This document shows, one piece after another, positions 44,147-54,025 of a stretch of DNA of 64,000 bases. The notes beneath the pieces were generated by a model that saw nothing but the letters and a program-made list of their open reading frames with translations, did not search any database and was not told the DNA's origin. Origin of the DNA: Bacillota bacterium (GTDB lineage Bacteria > Bacillota > Clostridia > Lachnospirales > Lachnospiraceae); assembly GCA_023457255.1 (NCBI GenBank), contig JAEWMB010000024.1, positions 62,001-126,000 of the forward strand, in the 5' to 3' direction. Position numbers and translations under genes: made by a program. How positions within the stretch are numbered: the first letter of the stretch is position 1; each line of letters begins with the position of its first letter.

Positions 44147-44671
44147 TTATTTACCAGCATATTTTATTACAGAAGCAACATCATAGCCCTTTAATTTCTC
44201 TCTTCCCTTAAGGCCTTCTAATTCCATAAGGAAAACAATCTTTACAACTTTTCCACCCAATTGTTCGATTAGCTTTGTGATTGCCTCAATAGTTCCCCCA
44301 GTAGCGATTAAGTCGTCGATAATAACAACCTTTTGTCCTTGCTTAATGGAGTCCTTATGCATTTCTATCGTTGCGGTACCATACTCTAATGCATATTCCA
44401 TCTCAACAGTTTCACAAGGAAGTTTTCCCTTCTTTCGAACCGGGATAAATGCCTTATTTAAATTATATGCAATCGGTACTCCAAAGATAAATCCTCTGGA
44501 TTCCGGACCAACAATTACATCAAAATCAAGTCCTACAAGAGTTTCCTGCATCTGCTCAATAGACATCTTTAAGCTATCTTTATCTTGTAAAACACTGGTT
44601 ACATCACGAAAAATAATTCCTTCCTCTGGAAAATCCGGAATGCTTCTCACATACTCTTCTAACTTCTTCAT
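44147..44671 (-). CDS. apt: Adenine phosphoribosyltransferase
   Basis: A 174-residue salvage enzyme converting adenine and PRPP to AMP. MKKLEEYVRSIPDFPEEGI is the classic Apt opening; the PRPP loop is VVIIDDLIATGGT, and GPESRGFIFGVPIA and the flexible RKKGKLPCETVEMEYALEYG segment are present. Three in-frame ATGs lie close together behind AAAGGAAAGG; the third is chosen because it matches the family start, though ribosome spacing also allows the first (44680). It precedes rel with its own terminator between. Confidence 0.94.
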   Translation of the reverse strand: MKKLEEYVRSIPDFPEEGIIFRDVTSVLQDKDSLKMSIEQMQETLVGLDFDVIVGPESRGFIFGVPIAYNLNKAFIPVRKKGKLPCETVEMEYALEYGTATIEMHKDSIKQGQKVVIIDDLIATGGTIEAITKLIEQLGGKVVKIVFLMELEGLKGREKLKGYDVASVIKYAGK

Positions 44672-44713
44672 TAACATCATACCTTTCCTTTACTCTTCTC
44701 CCCATGAAAATCC

Positions 44714-44729
44714 AATCTGCCGGCAGATT
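44714..44729. repeat. 16-bp perfect palindrome upstream of apt
   Basis: AATCTGCCGGCAGATT, about 45 bases upstream of the apt start and so in the leader or promoter-proximal region. Its AATCTGC arm resembles the first hairpin of the 38309 repeat. Confidence 0.5.
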
Positions 44730-44814
44730 CCTTCCGCATACAGACTCAAGTACTGAAAGCAGGTACTATCTACCTGCTTAAATAGAACGTAACTAACATC
44801 TACTCAACTTAATT

Positions 44815-44844
44815 ATTATATCACTAATCTGTCCAAATGGTAAA
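44815..44844 (-). promoter_or_regulatory. Possible apt promoter
   Basis: On the minus strand a perfect TATAAT preceded by TTTACC at an 18-base spacing, five bases beyond the end of the upstream fusion gene. The -35 is weak. Confidence 0.4.
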
Positions 44845-44849
44845 GAAGT

Positions 44850-46829
44850 TTATTTTAAATCATTAAATTCCTGCAATAAAGAATTGACTTCCTCTTTCTC
44901 AAATCGTTCAAAAAATTCACTTCTTTTTTCCGTTAACTTAATAGGTTTTTTGTGATTATAACGAAAAGCTTCTTCCAAGTTGCTTTCCTCAAATTCAAAT
45001 CGATACGAAATCTTATTCCAAATATCCTCTCCAAGCTTGGTGTTAATCATTAATATGCTTGTACCTTTATTATCAAACATATCAGGTTTTGCATACTGAA
45101 TCCCCCAAAAATCCCCCATTGTTAAATCACCTACCCGGTTCGTATATACAAAAGAGCATTGGCTGCAGGCAGGCCGTGCTATATTGTCCTTAATAAAACT
45201 GCGATAATAATTATTTCTTCTTGCTCTTACCCTGAGTGGGCCTCGATTTGTAAATTCAACGACCATAGTATTATCAAGGGCAAGCCATCCCTTTGATTTA
45301 TCTCGAAAGTTAACTTTTTTTACTTTTGATTTGAAACGTGACTCTAAATACTGAACATACCGGCGGAAGACAAGCGGAGATGGTCCGGCATGGCAAAGAA
45401 CTTCACTTACAATTAGATTGTCATAACTTTTCCTTAGAAAGGCACGAAGTCCTGCCGCTTCACAGGGTAAAGAAGAAAAAAGAACCGTTTCACCTTTATC
45501 TAAAAGTTTCTTAACCTTTCGAAACATACCGGTAAAATCACTTTTGGTATACTTTGCTCCATAGAATTCCTTGGCTTCTTCCATGGTATGTGCAATCGAA
45601 GATACTGCGTTCATATCCTGATCATACTTAACTCCTACTACATATCCTTTTAATTCTTCAATGACATATTGAACCAATTCCGGAAAGATACCGCCGGAAG
45701 AACTATTTGTTCTTACCTTTAGTTTTTTATTATTTACTGCATATACAACCGGATAACTTTTTGCATAGGAAATTGTCTGCGGATTTTCCCTTTTTACACA
45801 GATTTTTTTACACAGCATACATTTGACGCATTTATTATGATCTACGACCGGATAGATAAACCCTTCCTCATCCGACTTCATTTCAATGGCGTTATAAGGG
45901 CATACTTCTCTACAAGCCGTACATCCACAGCACTCAATCTTTTTAATATCCGTGGGACAATCAACATACATCTCATAGCCAGACGACCTTAATAAATGCC
46001 GTACTTTCTTCTTATGCTCTTCTCTGTTCGCTCTGATACGTTTTCTATATTCTTTTTGGTCTTTTTCATAAGTAGACAGTAAGGTGTCATAATAACTAAT
46101 GTCTTTTACAGAAAGATCAGATACCATCAGATTTGACAAACCCAATTCCATTAATATGCCTGCTGCTAAGACCTCTTGTGTTTTTTCCGATACTAATAAA
46201 AATGGTTTTTCATATAAAAGAGCCATGAATGCGATAAACCCTGAATCCGTAACGACTATCTTAGCATGCCGAAGATAAGATAAGAATTCTTTGATATCTT
46301 GATCTGTATAACTTCGTAAACTGGAAAAATTCATATCTGCCATTTCGTTCACTACTAACTTAAGTTTTTTTTCCTCGGCAAGATAATTCAGAAACTCTAA
46401 TTTTTCCCCCGTAGGACGCTCGTAATAGGAAAGTAAAAAATCTTCATTTATTAATTTCCGTTTTGCAAGATGATGATAACTCTTTTGTTGGATTAAGAGG
46501 ACAGAGTCCCGTAAATAATGGATTGGGTAATATTCCTTGAGATTGGCATCTTTCACATTCTGCCATATTTTCTCGTCTGCCACCAAATAAACATCAAATA
46601 ACTTATAATATCCTGTGTCCTCATTAAGCTGCGAGCTTCCTTCCACCACAGTATAAAACTCATAAGCAATTTCTTTAGCTCCCAGTTTTTCTTCCTCCTT
46701 ATTCGGAAAGGAATGATGAATTACAACTGTCATATGTTCCATTTCTTTTAATGCTTCTTGTAACGCATAAGTAGACAACCAAGCATCCAGATTCATACTA
46801 TTTAAATCAGCTACAATCCCTATTTTCAT
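44850..46829 (-). CDS. Pyruvyltransferase-like / ferredoxin / FrhB-type fusion protein, copy 1
   Basis: A 659-residue cytoplasmic protein in three parts. Residues about 1-290 resemble a degenerate polysaccharide pyruvyltransferase (HAKIVVTDSGFIAFMALLYEKPFLLV matches the second-domain motif, but no full donor site is seen). Residues about 295-352 are a two-[4Fe-4S] ferredoxin (CCGCTACREVCP and CVKCMLCKKICVKREN). Residues about 360-650 are the N- and C-terminal parts of the coenzyme F420 hydrogenase beta-subunit family, with LPCEAAGLRAFLRK and CSQCSFVYTNRVGDLTMGDFWG. Such proteins usually sit in surface-polysaccharide clusters beside a separate pyruvyltransferase; here the parts are fused and no glycosyltransferases are nearby. 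GAGG lies 6 bases before the ATG. F420 use is unlikely in this lineage; the reaction is unknown. Confidence 0.75.
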   Translation of the reverse strand: MKIGIVADLNSMNLDAWLSTYALQEALKEMEHMTVVIHHSFPNKEEEKLGAKEIAYEFYTVVEGSSQLNEDTGYYKLFDVYLVADEKIWQNVKDANLKEYYPIHYLRDSVLLIQQKSYHHLAKRKLINEDFLLSYYERPTGEKLEFLNYLAEEKKLKLVVNEMADMNFSSLRSYTDQDIKEFLSYLRHAKIVVTDSGFIAFMALLYEKPFLLVSEKTQEVLAAGILMELGLSNLMVSDLSVKDISYYDTLLSTYEKDQKEYRKRIRANREEHKKKVRHLLRSSGYEMYVDCPTDIKKIECCGCTACREVCPYNAIEMKSDEEGFIYPVVDHNKCVKCMLCKKICVKRENPQTISYAKSYPVVYAVNNKKLKVRTNSSSGGIFPELVQYVIEELKGYVVGVKYDQDMNAVSSIAHTMEEAKEFYGAKYTKSDFTGMFRKVKKLLDKGETVLFSSLPCEAAGLRAFLRKSYDNLIVSEVLCHAGPSPLVFRRYVQYLESRFKSKVKKVNFRDKSKGWLALDNTMVVEFTNRGPLRVRARRNNYYRSFIKDNIARPACSQCSFVYTNRVGDLTMGDFWGIQYAKPDMFDNKGTSILMINTKLGEDIWNKISYRFEFEESNLEEAFRYNHKKPIKLTEKRSEFFERFEKEEVNSLLQEFNDLK

Positions 46830-47293
46830 GCTTTACCTCATTTCTGCACAGTTAAATCTTGTGATTGCAGTACAGACACAAACTTGCTTCTGTCAATTTT
46901 CCCTGCCACAGATTATACTTTTGTATTACTATCCCCAAAGTATTTTGTAGTATGTATCTGCCTATATTGGAAACCATTATGAATTACAGTCCGGTCCTAT
47001 TAAATTTGATGATAAACCCCTAAAAATCTTCGCAGAAAACAAAATCGTATCTCTACTTTCAGGCTTATGTTTTTATGAATTTTTTAGGAAGAGTTTAATG
47101 AGAGATTAGTATTACCTCAATACTTATAAAAAAGAAGTAAGAACTAAAGCCTCCTGCTGTGATTCGTAATGTTTCACATTAAAAAGGTATTGTCCTTACT
47201 TCTTTATTATTTTATTTCGTATTGCATTAGTCTATGTTTCAGTATACTTTTACAACTAATGCAAACCACCTCTTCTTTTTCGATGTCATCCGA
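46830..47293. other. Gap between the two fusion-protein genes
   Basis: About 464 bases without a gene. It contains the terminator of copy 2 (47129-47208) and, near copy 1, a possible minus-strand promoter TTGACA/TGTACT with a 16-base spacer (46869-46896). Separate terminator and promoter imply that the paralogues are transcribed independently. Confidence 0.45.
47129..47208 (-). terminator. Terminator of fusion-protein copy 2
   Basis: On the minus strand AAGAAGTAAGGACAA pairs with GTTCTTACTTCTT across a roughly 45-base structured loop, then TTTTATAAG. It lies about 85 bases after the stop. Confidence 0.65.
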
Positions 47294-49339
47294 TTACTTT
47301 GCTTTGTTCCTAAGGTCATTATAACTTTCTAATAAAGGATCAATTCTTTCCTTTCCTAAACGTTTAAATAATTCCTCCCGTTCCGGCTTATACGGGCAAG
47401 GTTTGTTATGATTATATTTAAATAATTCTTTTATATCTCTTTCTTTCATATAGAAGGAATCTTTTATTTCTTCAAGAATCTTCCCGCCCTTTTTGGTATT
47501 TACCATGATAGCGCTGGTACCTTTATCATCAAACATTTCTTCATCAATGTGATGGATTCCCCAGAAGTCTCCAAGGGTAATATCTCCCACACGCTTTCTG
47601 CCAACAAAACTGCATTTCGAACAGCCTGGACGTCCTATGTTATCTAATAAAAAATTTCTGAAGTAATTATTTCTTCTGGAATTTACTACAAGCGGCTTGC
47701 GGTCTTGAAACTCTATCACCATACTGCATTTATGGATTAACCACCCATTTCTCTTATCACGGAACACTACATTGGTAATCGGAGATTTGTATTTTATCGA
47801 AAGGAACTTAAGATATGTCTTAAATACCTTAGGGGATGGTGCCGCATGACATAAGATTTCGCAAAGGAACAGATTGTCATAGTCCTTACGCAAGTATGCT
47901 TTTAAACCGGCACATTCGCATGGCAATCCGGAATATAAAACAAACTTTCCTGTATTTAACTGCTCTCTCACCTTTGCATATACTCCATCAATTTCACTCT
48001 TTACATATTTAGAACCATAGAAGGCTTTCACATCCTTCATTGTGCTCGCTAATGCTGATACCGCATTCATATCTCTATCAAATTTTACGCCAACAACAAT
48101 ACCTTCTTGCTGCTCGATTGCATACTTTGATAATACATGGAAAACACCACCCGAAGTACTAGCCATTCTGGCACCTTCATCCTTATTAATTGCACTGTAA
48201 ACCTTCGGATAATCTGCTTCATAAGATACAATCTGTGAATTCTCTCTTTTTACACAGACTCTTTCGCAAAGACCGCAATGAATACACTTTTCCTTGTTCA
48301 CATTTGGATAATAAAATCCTTCCTTATCCTGTATCATCCGGATAGCATCGGTTGGACATACCTCCTTGCATGCATAACACCCACAACACTCACCTCGTGT
48401 TATTTTAGTCGGACAATTTACCGGCTGGTCTAAGTTTAACACTCCCAGCAAATCAAATAAACGTTCTATCAAATCCAGGCGGTACTTATCCAACTGTTTA
48501 TGAACTTTATGCGGATGTTTTATGTTATATGCCATCAAGGAGGTTTCTGAAGGCCTTCCCTGAAAATAGTGTTCCATTAAAGACAGCTTTTGTAAGAAAC
48601 GTTTGATTTTTCCTTGTGTCATTCCCTGATCGAAGCAAATCAAAGGTTTTTTCATTAATATTGCAAAATAAGCCGTTGCAAAAGAATCAGTAACTATTAA
48701 TTTAGCATCTCGGATATAAGCCAGATACCTGGACGGAAGGAAAATCTCAGTAACTTTTTCAAATCCGTAAAAAGTGCGGTTATAGGCTTTTGATATTACT
48801 TCTAGCTTATTTGCTTTTGCAATCCTTCGTATGGATGGAATAATTCCGGCTTTGTCCGTTTCACAGTCCATAAATACATAGGTCTTCTCTTTTGTCGTCT
48901 CCTCCATAATTTTTTCATAATCTTCCAGACCACAAAACAATAATGCTTCTGAAATCTCAGTCTTTGGTTCGAAACTTCTTTGATAAAAATCTATGTAATT
49001 CGCATTGGAATTTGTTGTATCAATCGTAGACTTATGATTGATAATCACAAAACTATCTGTTTTCTCTGATTTATCCGGATTCAAAGACAATTGCTCTTTA
49101 ATAAACCCTTCCATGGCGGCTCTTACTTCATTTAAGTCTACATATACATGCTGGCGCTGAACTAAGGCATCAAATAAGCTCCTTCTATGAGTGGTTTTAG
49201 CGGCTTTGTATGCAACATTATCCCTCTTACGATACCAATAGCAATCAACAGCTTGATCCTCTAACACTTTTTTCACTGCATATGCCTGCAAAAGACTCTC
49301 CAGCTCTGGTTTTGCATAGCCGATGATTCCAATCTTCAC
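47294..49339 (-). CDS. Pyruvyltransferase-like / ferredoxin / FrhB-type fusion protein, copy 2
   Basis: A 681-residue paralogue of the 44850 gene with the same three-part layout: a degenerate pyruvyltransferase-like region (DAKLIVTDSFATAYFAILMKK, residues about 1-305), a two-cluster ferredoxin (ECCGCYACKEVCP, CIHCGLCERVCVKREN; about 312-370) and an FrhB-type region (LPCECAGLKAYLRK; GCSKCSFVGRKRVGDITLGDF). The ferredoxin and FrhB parts look much more alike than the N-terminal regions, which suggests different partners or acceptors. The start is GTG: GGGAGG lies 8 bases upstream and no ATG is suitably placed. It has its own terminator and lies downstream of carB behind another. Function is unknown. 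Confidence 0.75.
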   Translation of the reverse strand: MKIGIIGYAKPELESLLQAYAVKKVLEDQAVDCYWYRKRDNVAYKAAKTTHRRSLFDALVQRQHVYVDLNEVRAAMEGFIKEQLSLNPDKSEKTDSFVIINHKSTIDTTNSNANYIDFYQRSFEPKTEISEALLFCGLEDYEKIMEETTKEKTYVFMDCETDKAGIIPSIRRIAKANKLEVISKAYNRTFYGFEKVTEIFLPSRYLAYIRDAKLIVTDSFATAYFAILMKKPLICFDQGMTQGKIKRFLQKLSLMEHYFQGRPSETSLMAYNIKHPHKVHKQLDKYRLDLIERLFDLLGVLNLDQPVNCPTKITRGECCGCYACKEVCPTDAIRMIQDKEGFYYPNVNKEKCIHCGLCERVCVKRENSQIVSYEADYPKVYSAINKDEGARMASTSGGVFHVLSKYAIEQQEGIVVGVKFDRDMNAVSALASTMKDVKAFYGSKYVKSEIDGVYAKVREQLNTGKFVLYSGLPCECAGLKAYLRKDYDNLFLCEILCHAAPSPKVFKTYLKFLSIKYKSPITNVVFRDKRNGWLIHKCSMVIEFQDRKPLVVNSRRNNYFRNFLLDNIGRPGCSKCSFVGRKRVGDITLGDFWGIHHIDEEMFDDKGTSAIMVNTKKGGKILEEIKDSFYMKERDIKELFKYNHNKPCPYKPEREELFKRLGKERIDPLLESYNDLRNKAK

Positions 49340-49440
49340 GATAAGAACCTCCCTTCTCTTAATCTATTACAGTATAAAGGAGTTAAACAAGTTATGCAAT
49401 CTATATTTTTTTAGTGAATATGGGTTAAAATAGCAAGAAG

Positions 49441-49478
49441 AAAAGGGGGAAACCGCATTTGCAGTTTACCCCTTTTTA
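49441..49478 (-). terminator. Terminator of carAB
   Basis: On the minus strand AAGGGGTAAAC, loop, GTTTCCCCCTT and TTCTTCTTG, with one mismatch in the 11-bp stem. The AAAAA before the stem gives a T-run in the other direction too. Confidence 0.8.
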
Positions 49479-49487
49479 TAATTCAAA

Positions 49488-52400
49488 TTAAATCTTTGCT
49501 ATATCGATTAAACTTAACTCGTTATCCGCCACATTTTCTAAACTGGTCAGCAATGCATTCGCTGTATCGAGAGAAGTTAAGCAGGTAACCCCGGTTTCAA
49601 TCGACATACGACGGATTAAGAAACCATCTCTGGATTTATCACGGCCTTGGGTTGGAGTATCTACCACTAAGTCAATCTCATGCCCAAGAAGTAAGTCAAG
49701 AATGGTTGGAGCTTCTCCGTCTAACTTCTGAACCGGAATTGCTTCTACTCCATTTTCTTTTAATACCCTCGCAGTACTTCTTGTTGCATAAATCTCGTAT
49801 CCAAGTGCCTTAAATCTTCTGCCTACCGATACCGCTTCTAATTTATCCGCATCCTTTACGGTAAGAATCATCTTCTTATGTTTCGGCAGATTTATACCAG
49901 CACCAAGGAAAGCCTTATATAATGCTTCATTAAAAGTCTTTGCAATACCAAGGCACTCTCCTGTCGACTTCATCTCCGGTCCTAAACCGATGTCCGCACC
50001 ACGCAGCTTCTCAAAAGAGAATACCGGCATTTTAATTGCAATATAATCTGCAACCTTGGCAAGTCCGGTTCCATATCCTAAATCTGCAATCTTTTCACCA
50101 AGTACAGCTTTCGAAGCAAGTTCAACAATTGGAATATTGGTTACTTTACTAATGTATGGTACGGTACGGGAAGACCTCGGATTAACCTCAATAACATATA
50201 CTTCTTCATTATATACAATAAACTGGATATTGATTAAACCGATAACATTTAAGGACTTCGCTAATTTTCTTGTATAATCAACGATTACCTGCTGTACCTT
50301 ATCACTTACACTTTGTGCCGGATATACAGAGATACTATCTCCTGAATGGATTCCAGCTCTTTCGATATGCTCCATAATACCAGGGATCAAGATATCCTCA
50401 CCATCACATACCGCATCTACTTCTACTTCTTTTCCCATCAGATACTTATCCACCAGGATTGGATGCTCTTGCACGTTACGATTGATAATCTCCATAAATT
50501 CACAAACATCATCGTCACAAATGGCGATTTGCATACCCGCACCACCAAGCACGTAGGAAGGACGAACCAACACCGGATAGCCTAACTGATTCGCTGCTGC
50601 AATTGCTTCCTCCGTTGTAAATACTGTCTTGCCGGCAGGTCTGGGAATACAGCATTTCTCCAGAATTTCATCAAATAATTCGCGGTCCTCCGCAGCATCA
50701 ACATTTTCAGCACTGGTGCCTAAGATTGGTACTCCCATCTTAAGAAGTGCTTCTGTCAATTTTATCGCTGTCTGGCCGCCAAACTGTACTACTGCCCCAT
50801 CCGGCTGCTCAAGATCTACAATATTCTCTACATCCTCCGGGGTTAACGGCTCAAAGTAAAGCTTGTCTGCAATATCAAAGTCGGTACTAACCGTTTCGGG
50901 GTTGTTATTTACAATAATTGTCTCGAAACCATTCTTGCTCATAGACCATGTTGCATGTACGGAACAGTAGTCGAATTCGATACCCTGTCCGATACGGATT
51001 GGGCCGGAACCAAGTACTAATACTTTTTTCTTTGTTTTAACCGCGTCTACCTCATTCTCACTGTCAAAGCAGGAATAGTAATATGGAGTCTGTGCTTCAA
51101 ACTCAGCGGCACAGGTATCAACCGTCTTAAAGGCTGCATGAATTCCATATTCCTCTTTACGAAGTTTCTTCACTTCTTCTAACGTCTTACCACTAAATTG
51201 TGCAATCACACGATCCGGGAACTCCATGCGTTTCGCTTCTAACATCAGCTCTTTTGTTAATGGCTCTTCACTTAAACGTTTCTCCATCTCGGTAAGGATC
51301 GCAATTTTATCAATAAACCATAAGTCTATCTTCGTAATTTCATTAATCTCTTTTGGTGTAATTCCACGGCGGATAGCTTCTGCGATAACAAAAATACGTC
51401 TATCATCAATCAAATGCAGCTTCTCACGAATATCTTCCACACTGTCTTTGCTATAATTACCGCAATTCATACTATAGATGTTTTGCTCCAGGGAACGCAC
51501 CGCTTTCATAAGTGCACCTTCAAAGTTTGTACAGATACTCATAACCTCGCCGGTTGCCTTCATCTGAGTCGTTAAAGTTCTCTTTGCCATAATAAACTTA
51601 TCAAATGGCCACTTTGGTATCTTTACTACACAGTAGTCAAGTGCCGGTTCAAAACTTGCTACAGTTTTTCCTGTAATTGCATTTGGAATTTCATCTAAGG
51701 TGTAGCCAAGTGCAATCTTTGCGGCAACCTTCGCTATAGGATATCCGGTCGCTTTAGAAGCAAGTGCGGAGGAACGGCTGACACGAGGATTAACTTCGAT
51801 TACACAGTATTCAAAACTATCCGGCTTTAACGCATATTGTACATTACATCCACCTGTAATATTTAACTCTGTAATAATGTTTAAGGCAGAGGTACGCAAC
51901 ATCTGATATTCTTTATCGGATAAGGTTTGGGATGGAGCAACTACGATACTATCTCCGGTATGAACACCTACCGGGTCTAAGTTTTCCATATTACATACAG
52001 TGATGCAGTTTCCTGCACTATCTCGCATTACTTCATATTCAATTTCCTTCCATCCGGCAATGCAGCGCTCAATTAAGCACTGTCCAACACGGCTAAGGCG
52101 TAATCCATTGGTACAGATATCGATTAGCTCTTCTTTTGACGCTGCGATACCACCTCCGGAACCTCCAAGGGTATAGGCGGGACGAATTACAACCGGATAT
52201 CCGATGGTCTCAGCAAAATCGACTGCAGCCGCTACTGTAGTAACCACAACACTGGCGGCACAAGGTTCCCCGATTTTCTCCATTGTATTCTTAAATTCCA
52301 AACGGTCTTCCGCCTTTTTAATCGTTAATGAGGTGGTACCGATAAGCTTTGTTCCGGTTTCAGCTAAAAATCCGGATTCCTCCAGCTCCATAGCAATATT

Positions 52401-52688
52401 TAGCGCTGCCTGACCTCCAAGGGTCGGAAGTACGCTATCTGGTTTCTCTTTTAAAATAATCTTCTTTACTACATCCGGAGTTAATGGCTCAATATAAACC
52501 ATATCTGCAATATCTTTATCTGTCATGATCGTTGCCGGATTTGAATTAACCAATACAACGGTAACCCCTTCTTCCTTTAACGAACGACATGCTTGGGTAC
52601 CTGCATAATCAAACTCTGCTGCCTGGCCAATGACAATCGGACCGGAACCAATTACTAAAACTTTCTTAATGTCTTTATTCTTTGGCAT
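49488..52688 (-). CDS. carB: Carbamoyl-phosphate synthase large subunit
   Basis: A 1,066-residue enzyme making carbamoyl phosphate from bicarbonate, ATP and ammonia supplied by CarA. Two homologous ATP-grasp halves are plain: KKVLVIGSGPIVIGQAAEFD at the start and KKVLVLGSGPIRIGQGIEFD near residue 555, with EVNPRVSRSSALASKATGYP and EVNPRSSRTVPYISKVTNIP. The C-terminal methylglyoxal-synthase-like domain (VDTPTQGRDKSRDGFLIRR) is the allosteric region. The start overlaps the carA stop by one base (TAATG), with GGAGG ten bases upstream inside carA. Confidence 0.97.
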   Translation of the reverse strand: MPKNKDIKKVLVIGSGPIVIGQAAEFDYAGTQACRSLKEEGVTVVLVNSNPATIMTDKDIADMVYIEPLTPDVVKKIILKEKPDSVLPTLGGQAALNIAMELEESGFLAETGTKLIGTTSLTIKKAEDRLEFKNTMEKIGEPCAASVVVTTVAAAVDFAETIGYPVVIRPAYTLGGSGGGIAASKEELIDICTNGLRLSRVGQCLIERCIAGWKEIEYEVMRDSAGNCITVCNMENLDPVGVHTGDSIVVAPSQTLSDKEYQMLRTSALNIITELNITGGCNVQYALKPDSFEYCVIEVNPRVSRSSALASKATGYPIAKVAAKIALGYTLDEIPNAITGKTVASFEPALDYCVVKIPKWPFDKFIMAKRTLTTQMKATGEVMSICTNFEGALMKAVRSLEQNIYSMNCGNYSKDSVEDIREKLHLIDDRRIFVIAEAIRRGITPKEINEITKIDLWFIDKIAILTEMEKRLSEEPLTKELMLEAKRMEFPDRVIAQFSGKTLEEVKKLRKEEYGIHAAFKTVDTCAAEFEAQTPYYYSCFDSENEVDAVKTKKKVLVLGSGPIRIGQGIEFDYCSVHATWSMSKNGFETIIVNNNPETVSTDFDIADKLYFEPLTPEDVENIVDLEQPDGAVVQFGGQTAIKLTEALLKMGVPILGTSAENVDAAEDRELFDEILEKCCIPRPAGKTVFTTEEAIAAANQLGYPVLVRPSYVLGGAGMQIAICDDDVCEFMEIINRNVQEHPILVDKYLMGKEVEVDAVCDGEDILIPGIMEHIERAGIHSGDSISVYPAQSVSDKVQQVIVDYTRKLAKSLNVIGLINIQFIVYNEEVYVIEVNPRSSRTVPYISKVTNIPIVELASKAVLGEKIADLGYGTGLAKVADYIAIKMPVFSFEKLRGADIGLGPEMKSTGECLGIAKTFNEALYKAFLGAGINLPKHKKMILTVKDADKLEAVSVGRRFKALGYEIYATRSTARVLKENGVEAIPVQKLDGEAPTILDLLLGHEIDLVVDTPTQGRDKSRDGFLIRRMSIETGVTCLTSLDTANALLTSLENVADNELSLIDIAKI

Positions 52689-53950
52689 TACGCATTTACC
52701 TCCATCATCTTTATAAACTCATCAAATAGGAACTCGGAGTCCTGCGGACCGGCACACGCCTCCGGATGGAACTGTACCGTAAAGATATTTTTGTTCTTAT
52801 ACTTAAGTCCCTCTATTGTCTTATCGTTTGCATTGATAAAGCAGACTTCTGCCTTTGCCTCATCAATGCTGTCTTCCACTACCACATAGCCATGGTTCTG
52901 GGAGGATAGATATACACGGCCAGTTTCCAAATCTTTCACAGGATGGTTCGCTCCACGATGCCCGTACTTCATCTTCTTGGTAGAAAAGCCGTTTGCAAGC
53001 GCCATTAACTGATGTCCCAGACAAATTGCAAAGATTGGAATGTTCGATTCATGCAATTTCTTAATTTCTTCAATAATTCCAACACACTCTGCCGGGTCTC
53101 CAGGTCCATTGCTCAGCATAATTCCATCCGGGTTCGCTGCTAAGATTTCCTCAGCCTTTGTATCCGCCGGATAAACCGTAACTTCGCAGCCTCTCTTTAA
53201 TAAACAATGTTCAATGTTCTTTTTTGAACCAAAATCCATTAATGCTACTTTATAATGTACCTTTATTAAATTTTCATCTTCTGCTAACTTATTTAAATAA
53301 GCGATTCCTGCAGTTCCCTGCATACAAGACATTGCTATTTCGCCTAAACAAACACCACTTTTTTCCGCCTTCTCAATTGCCTCCTTCATTTCAGGAGATG
53401 CCATGTAGGTCATCTTTGCAATCTCAAAGTCGGTTGGAATAAAGTTTTCATGGGTTGTAACCTTCTTCTCTTTACAGCTTACCCTGCCAACCGCCCCCGT
53501 TACCTTATATTCCTTTAACGCTTTTACTACCTCTTCCGTTACGAAATTTTCATTCGTAGTTATCATACCATTCATTGTACCGCTTTCTCGAAGAATCTTC
53601 GTTAAGCATCTTGTATCCACACCTGAGATTCCAGGAATGTCATTCTTAATCAGGAATTCCTCCAAACTAAACTCAGATCTAAAATTACTAGGTACACGGG
53701 ATATCTCTCTTACAATAAATCCATTCGGCCATGCCTCTAAGGATTCCATGTCCGATGAACAAACACCATAATTGCCAATGAGTGGATATGTCATTACCAC
53801 CGCCTGGCCAACATAGGATGGATCCGTTAATATCTCCAGATAACCTGTCATTGAGGTATTAAATACGATTTCACTAATAACCTCTCTTTTCGAACCAATA
53901 TGCTTACCTTCGAAAATGTGTCCGTCTTCCAGTATCAGAAAAGCCTTCAT
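52688..53950 (-). CDS. carA: Carbamoyl-phosphate synthase small subunit (with insertion)
   Basis: A 420-residue glutamine amidotransferase subunit. The N-terminal domain starts AFLILEDGHIFEGKHIGS; the amidase domain has LSNGPGDP, the catalytic Cys310 in AICLGHQ and the His/Glu pair in FHPEA. The usual length is about 350-390. The excess is a segment of roughly 60 residues (about 168-226, FEIAKMTYMASPEMKEAIEK through LNKLAEDENL) between VGRVSCKE and the normal VALMDFGSKKNI strand. The frame is intact, so it is an insertion and not an error. AGGAGG lies 6 bases before the chosen ATG. A long leader with a candidate attenuator precedes it. Confidence 0.94.
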   Translation of the reverse strand: MKAFLILEDGHIFEGKHIGSKREVISEIVFNTSMTGYLEILTDPSYVGQAVVMTYPLIGNYGVCSSDMESLEAWPNGFIVREISRVPSNFRSEFSLEEFLIKNDIPGISGVDTRCLTKILRESGTMNGMITTNENFVTEEVVKALKEYKVTGAVGRVSCKEKKVTTHENFIPTDFEIAKMTYMASPEMKEAIEKAEKSGVCLGEIAMSCMQGTAGIAYLNKLAEDENLIKVHYKVALMDFGSKKNIEHCLLKRGCEVTVYPADTKAEEILAANPDGIMLSNGPGDPAECVGIIEEIKKLHESNIPIFAICLGHQLMALANGFSTKKMKYGHRGANHPVKDLETGRVYLSSQNHGYVVVEDSIDEAKAEVCFINANDKTIEGLKYKNKNIFTVQFHPEACAGPQDSEFLFDEFIKMMEVNA

Positions 53951-54025
53951 ACAAATCCTCCTATTTTTTATGTTATGTTTTTTTGGTTCCCCCACTTGAG
54001 TGTATATTTTTCCCATTTTCTGTCT

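Noticed and set aside
44277..44756. 159-codon plus-strand frame opposite apt
   Set aside because: Antisense to the conserved apt gene, with no family features.
44850..49339. True coenzyme F420 hydrogenases
   Set aside because: Only the beta-subunit-type domain is shared. No alpha or gamma hydrogenase subunits and no F420 biosynthesis genes are present, and this lineage is not known to use F420.
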